DNA of 64,000 nt from DASRHT01 sp035293765 (GTDB taxonomy: Bacteria > Chloroflexota > Ktedonobacteria > Ktedonobacterales > Ktedonobacteraceae), in NCBI GenBank assembly GCA_035293765.1, contig DATGMF010000099.1:1-64000 (forward strand). Direction: 5' to 3'. Below, piece after piece: positions 1 to 8,850 of the stretch. How positions within the stretch are numbered: position 1 is the first letter of the stretch; every line of letters begins with the position of its first letter. Made by a program: the position numbers and the translations under genes. The notes beneath the pieces were generated by a model that saw only the letters and a program-made list of their open reading frames with translations, did no database searches and was not told the DNA's origin.

Positions 1-1
1 A

Positions 2-442
2 AACGGCAAGGGGTACGAGCGGGTGTCACCAAAGGCCCGTAAGTCAAACAGGGTCTATTCGCAGTGGTCTTTTGCCGAACTGCACGCCCTCATCAGTTAC
101 AAGGCGGCGCTTTCCGGTTCGCTTGCGGTCAAAGTCGATGCGGATTATACCTCAAAAAGTTGCCCTATGTGCGGCTATACTGCCGATGAGAACCGGCCAC
201 ACAAGGGGTTGCTCTTTGCATGTCAGCAGTGTTATTATACCTTGCATGCAGATCTGATTGGGGCCAGAAATCTGGTGATGCGAACGCTCGTACTCCGACA
301 GGATTGGAGTGCGACGGGGCTTCTATCAATGGCCCCTGATGCCTCGGACCGTGAAGCCAAAGCTGTACGCCTGCGAAGGTATGCAGAATTGCGGTGGAGT
401 CCTGAGGTAAGAAGCCTGCGGTCTGAGACCGCAGGTGATTGA
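2..442 (+). CDS. tnpB: TnpB-family RNA-guided nuclease of an IS200/IS605-type element, 5'-truncated by the window edge
   Basis: Only the C-terminal part is visible, and the frame is open to the first base of the window. The zinc ribbon is clear: CPMC and CQQC pairs bracket a basic loop. They are followed by the HADLIGARNL stretch, whose Asp belongs to the last RuvC-like catalytic motif of TnpB. TnpB proteins are RNA-guided DNA nucleases encoded by IS200/IS605 elements. The roughly 45-residue tail after the RuvC motif and the hairpin over the stop codon fit the usual 3' end of such a gene. No TnpA transposase is in view; it could lie to the left. Family assignment is firm; activity cannot be judged from a fragment. 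Confidence 0.88.
   Translation, partial: NGKGYERVSPKARKSNRVYSQWSFAELHALISYKAALSGSLAVKVDADYTSKSCPMCGYTADENRPHKGLLFACQQCYYTLHADLIGARNLVMRTLVLRQDWSATGLLSMAPDASDREAKAVRLRRYAELRWSPEVRSLRSETAGD
415..435 (+). other. Hairpin at the tnpB 3' end (candidate right end / omegaRNA stem)
   Basis: A perfect 9-bp stem (415-423 pairing with 427-435) with a 3-base loop lies in the last codons of tnpB. IS200/IS605 right ends carry subterminal hairpins, and the guide RNA of TnpB is encoded over the tnpB 3' end and right end. The hairpin fits this role by position. The exact element boundary cannot be fixed without an empty-site comparison. Confidence 0.5.
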
Positions 443-456
443 TTTAAGATAAGTGT

Positions 457-1872
457 ATGGGGGTGAGTCAACTGCTAAACGCCACACAACGTACAATACT
501 CTTCCTGATTGCCGACACCGGGGCCGGCCACCGCAGCGCCGCCAACGCAATCAGTAATGCCACCAAGATTATTGCTGAACAAAAGCAGGAAGCATGGCAT
601 ACCCATCATCAGACAGCAGATCCTCCTCCTGCTTATCGCATTGAGATTGTCGATGTCTTTGAAGAATACAGCCGCTTCCCTTTGCGCGAAGCCGTGAAGC
701 TGTATGGACCCACCATTCGCTATAACCCCAAGCTCTTTGGCGAGTTTTTCCATCGCAGCAACCGCGAAGATACCGTTCTTGCTGTCAACTCGCTTGCCAC
801 CCCTCTGATTCTCAACGGTCTGTTACGGCTCTTTACCACAGTGCAACCGGATGTAATCGTTTCGATCCACCCAATGCTGAACCATGTCACCGTCCGCGCC
901 TTGCAGGAACTGGGGATGCGTATTCCCTTTCTCACGGTAGTAACCGATCTGGTCAGCGTGCATTATGCCTGGTTTGCCCCGTGCGTTGATGCATATATTG
1001 TGCCAACAGAGCAGGCGCGACAGCTTTATTTAAAGCGAGGGCTGAGCGCTGATCGTGTACATATGCTTGGCATGCCGATTGATCCCAAATTTACGCGCCC
1101 GACCGATAGCAAAGAGGTTTTGCAGCGCAAATTTGGCCTAGTTCCTGGCTTGCCGGTGATTTTACTGGTTGGCGGAGGCGATGGCGCTGGTGGCTTGCAA
1201 CAGGCGGTGCGCGCAATCTCTCAGGCCCGCCTGCCCGTACAGTTGATGGTGGTGACCGGGCGTAACCGGCGCTTATATGCGAATCTGCAAAGCCGTCGCT
1301 CAAAGCTGCGGGTGCCCGCGAAGATCTTCGGCTTCGTTCACAATATGCCCGAATTGATGCACGCCTCGGATGTGATCATCACGAAAGCTGGCCCCGGCAC
1401 GATTTGCGAGGCTCTGGCCTGCAATCTGCCGGTGATTCTCAGCGGCTACGTGCCGGGACAGGAAGAGGGCAATGTCGAATATGTCACCAGTAATAATGTG
1501 GGCGTGCTGGCGCTTGACTCGCGTACCCTGATCGACGCTTTACGCCGGATCATTAAACCCGGCTCGCCAGAACTGCGCAGGTGGTTGGAAAATGCCAGGC
1601 GCATCAGTCGTCCAGGCGCATCATTTGATATTGCCAGATGCATTTTGAGTTACTTGCCAGCCTGTAATGAGCCGGGCATCTGGAGCCAGCCGCATGCGCA
1701 TCATCGCCAGCGCAAGATGTCTGGCCGCTTACAATCGGCTATTCGTCTCAGGAAGCTGCGCACCCATCTCCCCAGGCCGCTTTTACAGCGTCCAGTGATG
1801 CAGCGCATTATCCGGCGTGGCTCGCGACAGATTGCGGATGAAGAGAAGCAACAGATAGATAAATCTTTCTGA
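457..1872 (+). CDS. Processive diacylglycerol glycosyltransferase (MGDG synthase / UgtP-like, GT28)
   Basis: The 471-residue protein has the MGDG-synthase N-terminal domain, with an ADTGAGHRSAA motif near residues 20-30. It also has a GT28 C-terminal nucleotide-sugar domain with KAGPGTICEA at about residue 309 and GYVPGQEEGN shortly after. Family members transfer glucose or galactose from UDP-sugars to diacylglycerol at the inner membrane face, making glycolipids. The last ~70 residues are very basic, which suits membrane association. No clear ribosome binding site precedes the ATG, and a GTG two codons later is an alternative start. It is the first gene after the IS right end. Sugar and processivity cannot be read from the sequence. 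Confidence 0.85.
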   Translation: MGVSQLLNATQRTILFLIADTGAGHRSAANAISNATKIIAEQKQEAWHTHHQTADPPPAYRIEIVDVFEEYSRFPLREAVKLYGPTIRYNPKLFGEFFHRSNREDTVLAVNSLATPLILNGLLRLFTTVQPDVIVSIHPMLNHVTVRALQELGMRIPFLTVVTDLVSVHYAWFAPCVDAYIVPTEQARQLYLKRGLSADRVHMLGMPIDPKFTRPTDSKEVLQRKFGLVPGLPVILLVGGGDGAGGLQQAVRAISQARLPVQLMVVTGRNRRLYANLQSRRSKLRVPAKIFGFVHNMPELMHASDVIITKAGPGTICEALACNLPVILSGYVPGQEEGNVEYVTSNNVGVLALDSRTLIDALRRIIKPGSPELRRWLENARRISRPGASFDIARCILSYLPACNEPGIWSQPHAHHRQRKMSGRLQSAIRLRKLRTHLPRPLLQRPVMQRIIRRGSRQIADEEKQQIDKSF

Positions 1873-1897
1873 TAAAGCAAGCGAAAGGAATTCCTTA

Positions 1898-1943
1898 CCG
1901 CCAGCCTGAGCAAAGCTAGCGCGCCAGCAGCGTTGGCTGGCGG
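1898..1943. repeat. Interspersed hairpin repeat, copy A
   Basis: A perfect 9-bp stem (1898-1906 with 1935-1943) encloses a 28-base interior beginning TGAGCAAAGCTAGCGCG. The same interior, 23 of 28 bases identical, recurs at 11778-11805 between a different pair of complementary arms. The element fills most of the gap between the glycosyltransferase and the YqhQ-like gene. Confidence 0.7.
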
Positions 1944-1962
1944 AACATAGAAAGGAGCAGAT

Positions 1963-2976
1963 ATGGCAAATTTCTACTACGGGGGCCAGGCAGTCATCGA
2001 GGGCGTAATGATGCGCGGTCGTACGTCGGTGGCGATGGCGCTCAGGAGAATCGATGGCAGCATCTATCTCTATGAGGAGCCTCTTCCTCCGCGGTTGTAT
2101 CAAAACAGGCTGCTACGCTTGCCTTTGCTCCGTGGCATGTTTCTGCTCTGGGAGACGCTCGTGCTGGGCTCGCGATTGATGTCGCTCTCTGGTAATGTGG
2201 CGATAGGTGATGCACAGGTCAGCGCCCCACCTTTTGAAGCGGGGAGCGAGCCTGCTGCTAAGGGCGAGCAGTCGGTAGCTTTACCGCCATTGCCAGAGAA
2301 GCCAGCGCAGGGCGGCGGCGTTACGCTGATCCTTCCCTTATTGGTTTCGCTAGGCTTTGTCATCGTCATTTTTTTTCTGGGACCGCTCTTTGTCACCAGC
2401 CTGCTGCGCAACTGGATCGGCGATGGCTGGCTCAGCCTGACGCTTGAAGGCGTGATTCGCCTGGCTCTGCTGCTCGGCTACCTCTACCTGATCGGGCGCG
2501 TACCCGATATCCAGCGCGTCTTCGGCTATCATGGCGCTGAACATAAGGCTATCAATGCGATGGAGCAGGGGGAGCCGCTTGACGTGGCGCATGTGCGCCA
2601 GGCGTCGCGCGTGCATACGCGCTGCGGGACGGGCTTCCTATTGCTGGTGGTGGTGATCTCCATCTTCGTCTTCGCGCTCGTTGGCTCCCCCTCGCTGATC
2701 ATCAAAGTGCTTTCGCGCATTCTCCTGGTGCCGGTGGTCGCAGGCGTGGCGTACGAATTGATGCGGTTAGGGGCCACCAACTACCGTTATCGCGTTGTTC
2801 GCTGGCTGCTCACTCCTGGTCTGGCATTGCAGGGGTTGACGACGCGCGAACCAGACGATAGCATGATAGAGTGCGCGATTATGGCATTGCAGCGTGTGAT
2901 GTTTCATGATAAGCCACAAAGTACCACGAACGAGCACGGAAGCCCTACCGAGCCTCCTTTAGCATTATCGCAGTAG
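1963..2976 (+). CDS. DUF1385 family membrane protein (YqhQ-like)
   Basis: The 337-residue protein opens with the family hallmark GGQAVIEGVMMRG. It also carries YHGAEHKAINAMEQGE near residue 189 and HTRCGTGF further on, with several hydrophobic segments from about residue 115. DUF1385/YqhQ proteins are conserved multi-pass membrane proteins of unknown biochemical function. An AAGGAG site six bases upstream supports the start. The N-terminal third is soluble and contains a Pro/Ala-rich linker. It sits 16 bases ahead of the phosphatase gene, so the two probably share a transcript. Confidence 0.85.
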   Translation: MANFYYGGQAVIEGVMMRGRTSVAMALRRIDGSIYLYEEPLPPRLYQNRLLRLPLLRGMFLLWETLVLGSRLMSLSGNVAIGDAQVSAPPFEAGSEPAAKGEQSVALPPLPEKPAQGGGVTLILPLLVSLGFVIVIFFLGPLFVTSLLRNWIGDGWLSLTLEGVIRLALLLGYLYLIGRVPDIQRVFGYHGAEHKAINAMEQGEPLDVAHVRQASRVHTRCGTGFLLLVVVISIFVFALVGSPSLIIKVLSRILLVPVVAGVAYELMRLGATNYRYRVVRWLLTPGLALQGLTTREPDDSMIECAIMALQRVMFHDKPQSTTNEHGSPTEPPLALSQ

Positions 2977-2992
2977 AACAGGAAATTTTCAT

Positions 2993-3703
2993 ATGTCATT
3001 AGAACCTGTAACGCCTCCGCCTGCCGGAGAGCAGGCAGAAAATGCTGATACTAATTTGTCTGAAGCTACTCAGCCAGAGATGCTTGAAGCCGAAGAACGT
3101 CCTCATATTAAATTTTCTATGGTCCGTTGGGCCTCCACCGGCGTTGTGCGGCTGCTCTACCGCTATTGGACGCGTATCGCCGCGCATCTTTTCCCCGAAA
3201 ATTCTCTGGGCGAGCGTATTGCGCAGGCGTTGCACATTCCCCTGCCTGACACCCTGAACTTGAGCTGGGTACACGGTCATCTCGCCGTTGGCGGTCGTAT
3301 CCGCCCTGAAGATGTCAAAGCTCTGCGGTTGCTTGGGGTGACTCATGTTGTGGATACGCGCTCGGAGTATTGCGACGATGAACAGATACTGGCAAAAGAG
3401 GGCATTACCCTGCTGCATTTGCCAACTCCTGATACCTATCCGCTGACTGTAGCGCAACTGCGGCAGGGAGCTGTCTGGGCGCATGATCATATTCAGGATG
3501 GTGGGCGCGTTCTGATCCATTGCGAACATGGCGTTGGACGGAGTGTGCTCTTAACCTGCGCTGTGCTGGTATACGGTGGCATGCATGCTCACGACGCTCT
3601 GATGCTGGTGCAACAGAAACGCTGGCAGGCTGCACCCAATCACAGGCAGATCGCGCGTCTGAAGGAATTCGAGACTGAACTGCGTCAACAGCGTAAGGCG
3701 TAA
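2993..3703 (+). CDS. Dual-specificity protein phosphatase
   Basis: The C-terminal half is a cysteine phosphatase domain. The P-loop HCEHGVGRS has the nucleophile at Cys177 and the phosphate-binding Arg at 183, matching the C-x5-R signature. A TPD motif upstream can supply the general-acid Asp. The first ~100 residues are a charged leader and a hydrophobic or amphipathic stretch without a signal peptide. An AGGAA site precedes the ATG. The gene follows the YqhQ-like gene closely. Its 3' end overlaps the convergent HAD gene by 19 bases. Substrate is unknown. Confidence 0.85.
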   Translation: MSLEPVTPPPAGEQAENADTNLSEATQPEMLEAEERPHIKFSMVRWASTGVVRLLYRYWTRIAAHLFPENSLGERIAQALHIPLPDTLNLSWVHGHLAVGGRIRPEDVKALRLLGVTHVVDTRSEYCDDEQILAKEGITLLHLPTPDTYPLTVAQLRQGAVWAHDHIQDGGRVLIHCEHGVGRSVLLTCAVLVYGGMHAHDALMLVQQKRWQAAPNHRQIARLKEFETELRQQRKA

Positions 3704-4533
3704 CGCTCAATCGCCAGCGCCAGGCCGTCTTCGCGGTTGCTGGCGGTTACTGCATGCGCAACGGCCTTAACTGCCTCGGGTGCCTGTCCCATCGCGACGC
3801 CCCAGCCAGCGACCTGGAGCATCTCCAGATCGTTATGGTTGTCACCGATAGCCATAACTTGCGTCAGAGGAATATCCAGCAAACTGGCGAGCGTTGTAAG
3901 CCCCAAAGCTTTAGAGCACGCCGGAGCCATGACCGCGAGTTCGGAGCAGCCATAATTGCCGCTTTTGACCGCGTTCCACGAGCAGGAGAGTGTCGAGACC
4001 TCGGGAATCAGAGCGTAAATTGCCTCTTCGGAAGCGAAGGCGACCACGCGCAGCGGGTCCGGCCAGCCGTTGCAGAGCGCCTCATAATCCATGCGCCGTA
4101 TCGTATCTTCAAGGAAGGCGGAGAGGTATGTCGCCGACCATGTGTTGTCGAACTGCGTGTGTCCGGTCCAGATTTCTTCGATCCCATCGTTGATATGATG
4201 CACGACGGGCTGTAGATTGTGACTTGCCAGCAGCTCGACCGCCTGTTGGGCAATCTCGGCCTGCAATGGATGGGTCTTCAAGACGTTGCCGCGCGGGTGC
4301 TCCATAATCATTGCGCCATCGCAGAGGATCAGGGGAATGTCGATCCCCAGTTCATCGGCGATGGGTAGCGTATTGCAATAACGTCTCCCTGTTGCTAATG
4401 TGACGATGATCCCCGCCTCTTGCGCCGCCTGGATGGCGGCCAGCGCGCGCGGCGTAATCTGCCTCATAGGGTCAAGAAGGGTGCCATCAATGTCTATCGC
4501 CACTAACTTAATCTGCTCTGATAATGTGTGCAT
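3685..4533 (-). CDS. Cof-type HAD-superfamily phosphatase
   Basis: The 282-residue protein starts with HAD motif I, DIDGTLLDP (Asp14 and Asp16). It has motif II in LATGRR and the C-terminal motif GDNHNDLEML, the order and length of the Cof/YidA-like HAD-IIB family. These enzymes dephosphorylate sugar phosphates or cofactors such as FMN and PLP. Specificity is not predictable. It is convergent with the phosphatase gene and overlaps it, with no terminator between them. Confidence 0.88.
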   Translation of the reverse strand: MHTLSEQIKLVAIDIDGTLLDPMRQITPRALAAIQAAQEAGIIVTLATGRRYCNTLPIADELGIDIPLILCDGAMIMEHPRGNVLKTHPLQAEIAQQAVELLASHNLQPVVHHINDGIEEIWTGHTQFDNTWSATYLSAFLEDTIRRMDYEALCNGWPDPLRVVAFASEEAIYALIPEVSTLSCSWNAVKSGNYGCSELAVMAPACSKALGLTTLASLLDIPLTQVMAIGDNHNDLEMLQVAGWGVAMGQAPEAVKAVAHAVTASNREDGLALAIERYALRC

Positions 4534-4684
4534 AGATGCCTGTAGTATTCAATTGAGGAGGACAAAATCGCGCCGAGTCCATATACTCAGCGATATGTTT
4601 ATTATATGCGGTGTATGCTCTGCTTTGCAAGGTTGGTGCTAGCTATGAATGATGCAAATCGCTACTATGTCAGTTTAGGGGCTC

Positions 4685-5098
4685 TTATTTCATAACTCCA
4701 TATTGATATAGGACAGTATTCAATAGAACAGCAATGATCCATACCCCAAGAAAATAGACTATCCCTTCGGGACTTACCGCTGGTGCAAAATAAACGAGGA
4801 TTACAGCAGAAATAAAAGCTATACCGAAAAAAAGCCCTTTCTTCTTGTTTTCTATTCTCTTTTTCCCTATACTCATAAGGTAAAAAAAGGCGCTATTGAT
4901 TATCAGGATATCGATGAGAGATAGGAAAATAAAACCTGCACTCCATGAGGCGTTTAGGGACAAAAGAATACCGTATAGTAGTGAAAGAACTGCTAGTATA
5001 ACGTTTAAAGGGTGATAAATAAGCTTTCCAGGCTGGATTTTTTCCTCTCGTGAGTGAAAAGTATGAAACTGGTATTCTCCAGGCTCGTGTTGTTGCAT
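4685..5098 (-). CDS. Small multi-pass membrane protein of unknown function
   Basis: I do not recognise this 137-residue protein. After a soluble ~28-residue N-terminus it has four hydrophobic segments at roughly 31-48, 51-76, 86-104 and 110-131. A basic loop containing KKRIENKKKG lies between the second and third. A GGAAAG site lies upstream of the ATG. The local base composition is more A+T-rich than the genes to the left. It is flanked by isolated genes, so context gives no hint of function. Confidence 0.6.
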   Translation of the reverse strand: MQQHEPGEYQFHTFHSREEKIQPGKLIYHPLNVILAVLSLLYGILLSLNASWSAGFIFLSLIDILIINSAFFYLMSIGKKRIENKKKGLFFGIAFISAVILVYFAPAVSPEGIVYFLGVWIIAVLLNTVLYQYGVMK

Positions 5099-5272
5099 AT
5101 GACTGTGGCTTTCCTAATAATTATACTTCATCCCTAATAGCTCGCAGAGATATGGTGATGCCCATCACCCTTTCTCCGCGAGGTACTGTACTGCACAAAT
5201 TTTAGCAGGAGACCTGAATAGTAGCAAGGCTATTTAACTTTCCAGGTTTCGGAAATAGTAGCCTCCAGTAGA

Positions 5273-5809
5273 TTAACACTGGCTTGTAATATCAAAGGAA
5301 GAAAGGGTGTCGTTATTTAACTTGAAGTCAACACCATCGAAGTTTGCTGACTGTCGAGATGCAAAAGCTTGATGGCTACCATTCCCATTGATATCTGCGT
5401 AGAATGTTCCCTGTGTACAGTTGGTTTGGTACGAAGATGCCTTATCATTCCAACTCACAAAAGGACCCCACCACCATGGTCCCTGAATATCAGTCAGATT
5501 TATAAACCCCGTGCCAATGAAGCAAACATCGCCATTACTAGCGTCAAAATCTATATTATTGTATAGATGGAGACTACTAGGACCACAATCAGAAACGCTA
5601 GTGTATGGGATGGCATGTTGGGAACTCTGTGATGCATCCATGCACTTGCTGGTTGTTGGGCTTGTACCGTGTAGATATACTATGAGGTGTCCACATCCTT
5701 GCTGAGTAGATGATTGTGAACTGTGCGCGCTGGCTATATTAGTGCATATAGTCGTAGCTAAAACTATGCCTAAGAAAACGCCTAAAACTTTGGAAGTCAA
5801 CTTTTTCAT
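5273..5809 (-). CDS. Secreted beta/gamma-crystallin-like protein
   Basis: The 178-residue protein has a typical Sec signal peptide (MKK start, hydrophobic core, ASA cleavage site near residue 28). The mature part contains two copies of the microbial beta/gamma-crystallin calcium motif (N/D-N/D-x-x-S/T-S): NDKASS at 121-126 and NDTLSS at 166-171. Six or more cysteines suggest disulfides. Such domains bind calcium and occur in secreted or cell-surface proteins. An AGGAG site five bases before the ATG supports the start. It stands alone. The domain call rests on motif recognition, and a related inhibitor-type fold is possible. Confidence 0.65.
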   Translation of the reverse strand: MKKLTSKVLGVFLGIVLATTICTNIASAHSSQSSTQQGCGHLIVYLHGTSPTTSKCMDASQSSQHAIPYTSVSDCGPSSLHLYNNIDFDASNGDVCFIGTGFINLTDIQGPWWWGPFVSWNDKASSYQTNCTQGTFYADINGNGSHQAFASRQSANFDGVDFKLNNDTLSSFDITSQC

Positions 5810-5935
5810 GTAATCTCCTAAAAGCTTTTTATGGAAGAGATTATATACTCTTGTGTTAATGTCGTCTATAAGAGATAAGTACTGTTTTGCCAGCTATACC
5901 TCTATCAACTTGGCGAGCCCTCGATCAAACCGTTC

Positions 5936-5965
5936 TAGACAAGCTTCCTGTTAACCTGCTACAAT
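5936..5965 (+). promoter_or_regulatory. Promoter of the HD phosphohydrolase gene, possibly giving a leaderless mRNA
   Basis: TAGACA at 5936-5941 and TACAAT at 5960-5965 are separated by 18 bases. Each is one mismatch from the sigma-70-type consensus. The -10 box ends seven bases before the ATG at 5973, so transcription should start at or next to the start codon. No Shine-Dalgarno site is present. Confidence 0.5.
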
Positions 5966-5972
5966 TTAAACT

Positions 5973-7424
5973 ATGGAAAAGCGAGAAGAGCCTTCCAGGG
6001 ATGTCCACACAGAAAATCTACCCCTGGACCAGCAATGCGTTGATATCACGGTGCAAGCGAGCATGCATCAGTATTGGAGGGATACGGCAGGTTTTCCTCT
6101 GTTACCTGATGAGCAGCCGATAGGGACGGTGCGCGATAGCCTCTATGACCTGATCCCTCTGGGGCCGCGCGAGGAGAAGCTGATCGGCACTCCCGAGTTT
6201 CTGCGCCTCCAGCAGATCAAGCAGCTCGGCTTCGTCTATCGCGTCTGGCCTGGCGCGACCCATACGCGTTACGAGCATAGCCTCGGCTGCTACCATCTGA
6301 CCGTGCGTGCCCTGCGTGCGTTGTTGCAGCGTGGCGCGCACGGCGGCCTTGATGGCGTTGCGGTCAGCAGCATTCAGACGCTCATCGTAGCGGCCCTGCT
6401 GCACGATATCGGGCATTACCCCTTTTCGCACACCATTGAAGAACTGGGGCATCCAATCATTCCGCATGAAGAGGTGGGGCGTTCAATTATCGAGAAGAGC
6501 GAGATTGCCACTATTCTGGAGCAGGACTATCGCCTCTCACCTGAACGGGTCGCGGATCTCATCGATCCGCCCAGAACCGGCATAAGGAATGCCGACGATG
6601 AGCTATTAAGTCATCTGCTCAGCGGCGCGCTAGATGTGGATAAGCTTGACTATCTGCCGCGTGACGCTCGGGCCTGCAACGTGCCCTATGGCGGCGTTGA
6701 TGTGTCGCGTCTGTTAGGAGCGCTGCGTGTGCATGACAATGTCAATGGGCAGCGGCGCATCGTCGTGACACATAAGGGGATCAGCCCGTTACACTCGCTG
6801 CTCCACGCGCGGCAGGAGATGTTTGATAATATCTACTGGCATCATACCAGCCGCGCCTTCCAGGTGATGCTGGTGCGTGCGGTCTATGATGCCCTGAGCG
6901 CCGGAGCCCTGCGCGTTAACCAGTTGATGGGGCTGAGCGATGCCTCCTTGCTGGCGCTGTTGACACAGCCACAGATGCCCGCCAGTTCACAGATGCTGGG
7001 AGGCGATATAGAACTGCGTCGCCCCTATAAAGGCGTACTGGAGGTCAGTCGTCTGGCAGGTCGCCTGTTTAATCGCCTGGATGCCCTTTTCTGGGATGGT
7101 GAGCGGCGACATCGTATTGAGCAGCAGCTCGCGACTGAACTGGCTACAGCCCTGGAAACGGAGATCGCCGATTACGAGGTGCTGTTCGACATCCCACGCC
7201 CGGAGAAGTGGGAGATGGATGTATCGATCCTCTTTGCCCATCCCCCGGTAGGGATGGAGCGGGTGATGACCTGGGTTGAGGTGACAGGGCTGCAATCTGA
7301 TGATCTTGCTCGCTATGAGCAACACCAGCGCCGTATCCGCGTGGTGGTCGCCGAGCGATTACGCCCGCTGCTGCTGGCTCACAGAGATGACGTGCTGCTG
7401 CCTGCGATGGAAAAGCTGCTCTAA
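5973..7424 (+). CDS. HD-domain phosphohydrolase (dGTPase-like)
   Basis: The 483-residue protein carries HTRYEHSLG (His102) and VAALLHDIGHYPFSHT (His144-Asp145), the metal-binding HD core of the dGTP triphosphohydrolase/YwfO-like superfamily. The order and length fit stand-alone HD hydrolases that cleave dNTPs or other nucleotides. The true substrate is not predictable. No ribosome binding site is visible, and the promoter -10 box is only seven bases upstream, implying leaderless translation. Its stop codon lies two bases from the stop of the convergent TPR gene. Confidence 0.82.
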   Translation: MEKREEPSRDVHTENLPLDQQCVDITVQASMHQYWRDTAGFPLLPDEQPIGTVRDSLYDLIPLGPREEKLIGTPEFLRLQQIKQLGFVYRVWPGATHTRYEHSLGCYHLTVRALRALLQRGAHGGLDGVAVSSIQTLIVAALLHDIGHYPFSHTIEELGHPIIPHEEVGRSIIEKSEIATILEQDYRLSPERVADLIDPPRTGIRNADDELLSHLLSGALDVDKLDYLPRDARACNVPYGGVDVSRLLGALRVHDNVNGQRRIVVTHKGISPLHSLLHARQEMFDNIYWHHTSRAFQVMLVRAVYDALSAGALRVNQLMGLSDASLLALLTQPQMPASSQMLGGDIELRRPYKGVLEVSRLAGRLFNRLDALFWDGERRHRIEQQLATELATALETEIADYEVLFDIPRPEKWEMDVSILFAHPPVGMERVMTWVEVTGLQSDDLARYEQHQRRIRVVVAERLRPLLLAHRDDVLLPAMEKLL

Positions 7425-7426
7425 AA

Positions 7427-8461
7427 TTAGCCGTCCTTCTTGCCCTTGCGCTCCTTTCGCTGATACATCAGCTTCACAGCCTTTTCATGGATGCGGCGCG
7501 CGGGTGGGTAGCTTTGATCGATGCGCATAGCTTTCTCGGCGATAGCGGTGGCTTCGCGATAGCGTCCCAGCCGATAGAGCGTATCGGCTTTGAGCGTCCA
7601 GGAGCGCACATTAGAGGGGTCCAGGGCCAGAAGCCGGTCGAGCGCCTCGTTGGCCTCCTCAAACTGGCCTTGCCCGCGATGACCACGCATGTAGTTATCC
7701 CAGGCAAAAGGGTTATCAGGCGCCAGTATAGTAAGCTGCCGCGCGTATTCTGTCAGGAGCGCGTACATCTCCAGCGCCCGTGCAACCTGCACTCCCTGCA
7801 CGAGGGAAGTCATGTTATTGGGACTGATTGTCAGGGCATGCTGTATCACGAGGATAGCTTCCTGTAAACGTCCAAGTTTGCAGAGGATCTCCCCTTTCAT
7901 CTGCAAGGAAAAGAGATTATCCGCGTCGTGGGACAGGCTCTGATTGAAGGCGTCCAACGCTTCCAACAGACGGCCAAAGTTGAGCAGGGCCACGCCTTTA
8001 TTGGCCCAGGAGCGAGGATCGTCGGGGGCCAGCTCAACGGCTCGCTGGGCGCTGCGCAAAGCTTCCGGGAACTTTTGCTGTAAGAGTTGGAGGCCGCTGC
8101 GATTAATCCAGGCCAGGCCGAGCGCGCTGTCAAGCAAAAGGGCCTGGTCGTTGGCGATAGTGGCTTCGGAGAGGCGCTCTAGTTTTTGCAATGCCCGGGC
8201 TTTATAGGCCAGTCCCGCTGCCGAGTTGGGGCTGATCTCAAGCATATGTTGTGCCACATCTAGCAGATCGTCGTAGCGGTTGAGCGCGTCATATGCTATG
8301 GCGATCCCTTGTAATGCCTCTTCATCGTTGTTATTATGGGAAAGCAGCTCCTGGAACGTTTCTGCTGCCTGGGACCAGCGTTGCGCTGCCAGGTGCGCGG
8401 TTGCCAGGTGCCGCAGTCTCTCCAATGTGTTCTCCAGTGCTGCTGGTGGTTGCTCACTCAC
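7427..8461 (-). CDS. TPR-repeat protein
   Basis: The 344-residue protein is a nearly continuous array of tetratricopeptide repeats from about residue 10 to 325. It shows the usual W-x2-L-G/A...A...F...P spacing, for example a GLAWINRSGLQLLQQ unit. The C-terminus is a lysine-rich tail. TPR arrays are protein-protein interaction scaffolds. No catalytic domain, signal peptide or membrane segment is present. The start is GTG with an AGGAAG site eight bases upstream. Confidence 0.8.
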   Translation of the reverse strand: MSEQPPAALENTLERLRHLATAHLAAQRWSQAAETFQELLSHNNNDEEALQGIAIAYDALNRYDDLLDVAQHMLEISPNSAAGLAYKARALQKLERLSEATIANDQALLLDSALGLAWINRSGLQLLQQKFPEALRSAQRAVELAPDDPRSWANKGVALLNFGRLLEALDAFNQSLSHDADNLFSLQMKGEILCKLGRLQEAILVIQHALTISPNNMTSLVQGVQVARALEMYALLTEYARQLTILAPDNPFAWDNYMRGHRGQGQFEEANEALDRLLALDPSNVRSWTLKADTLYRLGRYREATAIAEKAMRIDQSYPPARRIHEKAVKLMYQRKERKGKKDG

Positions 8462-8618
8462 GATTATTGCTTCCTATGTTAAAGAGGGATGATCGATTGT
8501 TCCCTCTCCCTGATGGTATGCTGTGCTTCGATTTCACGACTCTGTTCTCCTGCTCTGTTTGAGCCCTTATTATCTCATTATCGTTGCATCTGAGCAAGCC
8601 CCACGAAAGGAGTCAGAG

Positions 8619-8708
8619 ATGGACCTGGAAGGAAGATTGGTTTCCATACAAACTTTTTACAAATCTCTCAAAAATTTCTTATGTTACTTCGATACAGTAC
8701 AGGTATAG
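8619..8708 (+). CDS. Possible 29-residue small ORF
   Basis: An ATG preceded by a strong AAAGGAG site at good spacing opens a 29-codon frame in the 389-base gap between the TPR and protease genes. The peptide is MDLEGRLVSI followed by an aromatic-rich stretch. Nothing about it is recognisable and the region is A+T-rich. It could be a real small protein, a leader peptide or chance. The rest of this gap shows no gene; promoter-like A+T-rich DNA precedes the protease. Confidence 0.22.
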   Translation: MDLEGRLVSIQTFYKSLKNFLCYFDTVQV

Positions 8709-8850
8709 GATAAGTAAATGCAATTACCGCTTGTTGGCAGCAGGCTAGCATCTAAAACATATGCTCTGCTCTGTAAAAGATGTAAGCGCGTAGAACGTGT
8801 AAAATAGAAAGTAAGATACCTGAAGATGGAAACTTTGGAGGTTAGAAACG

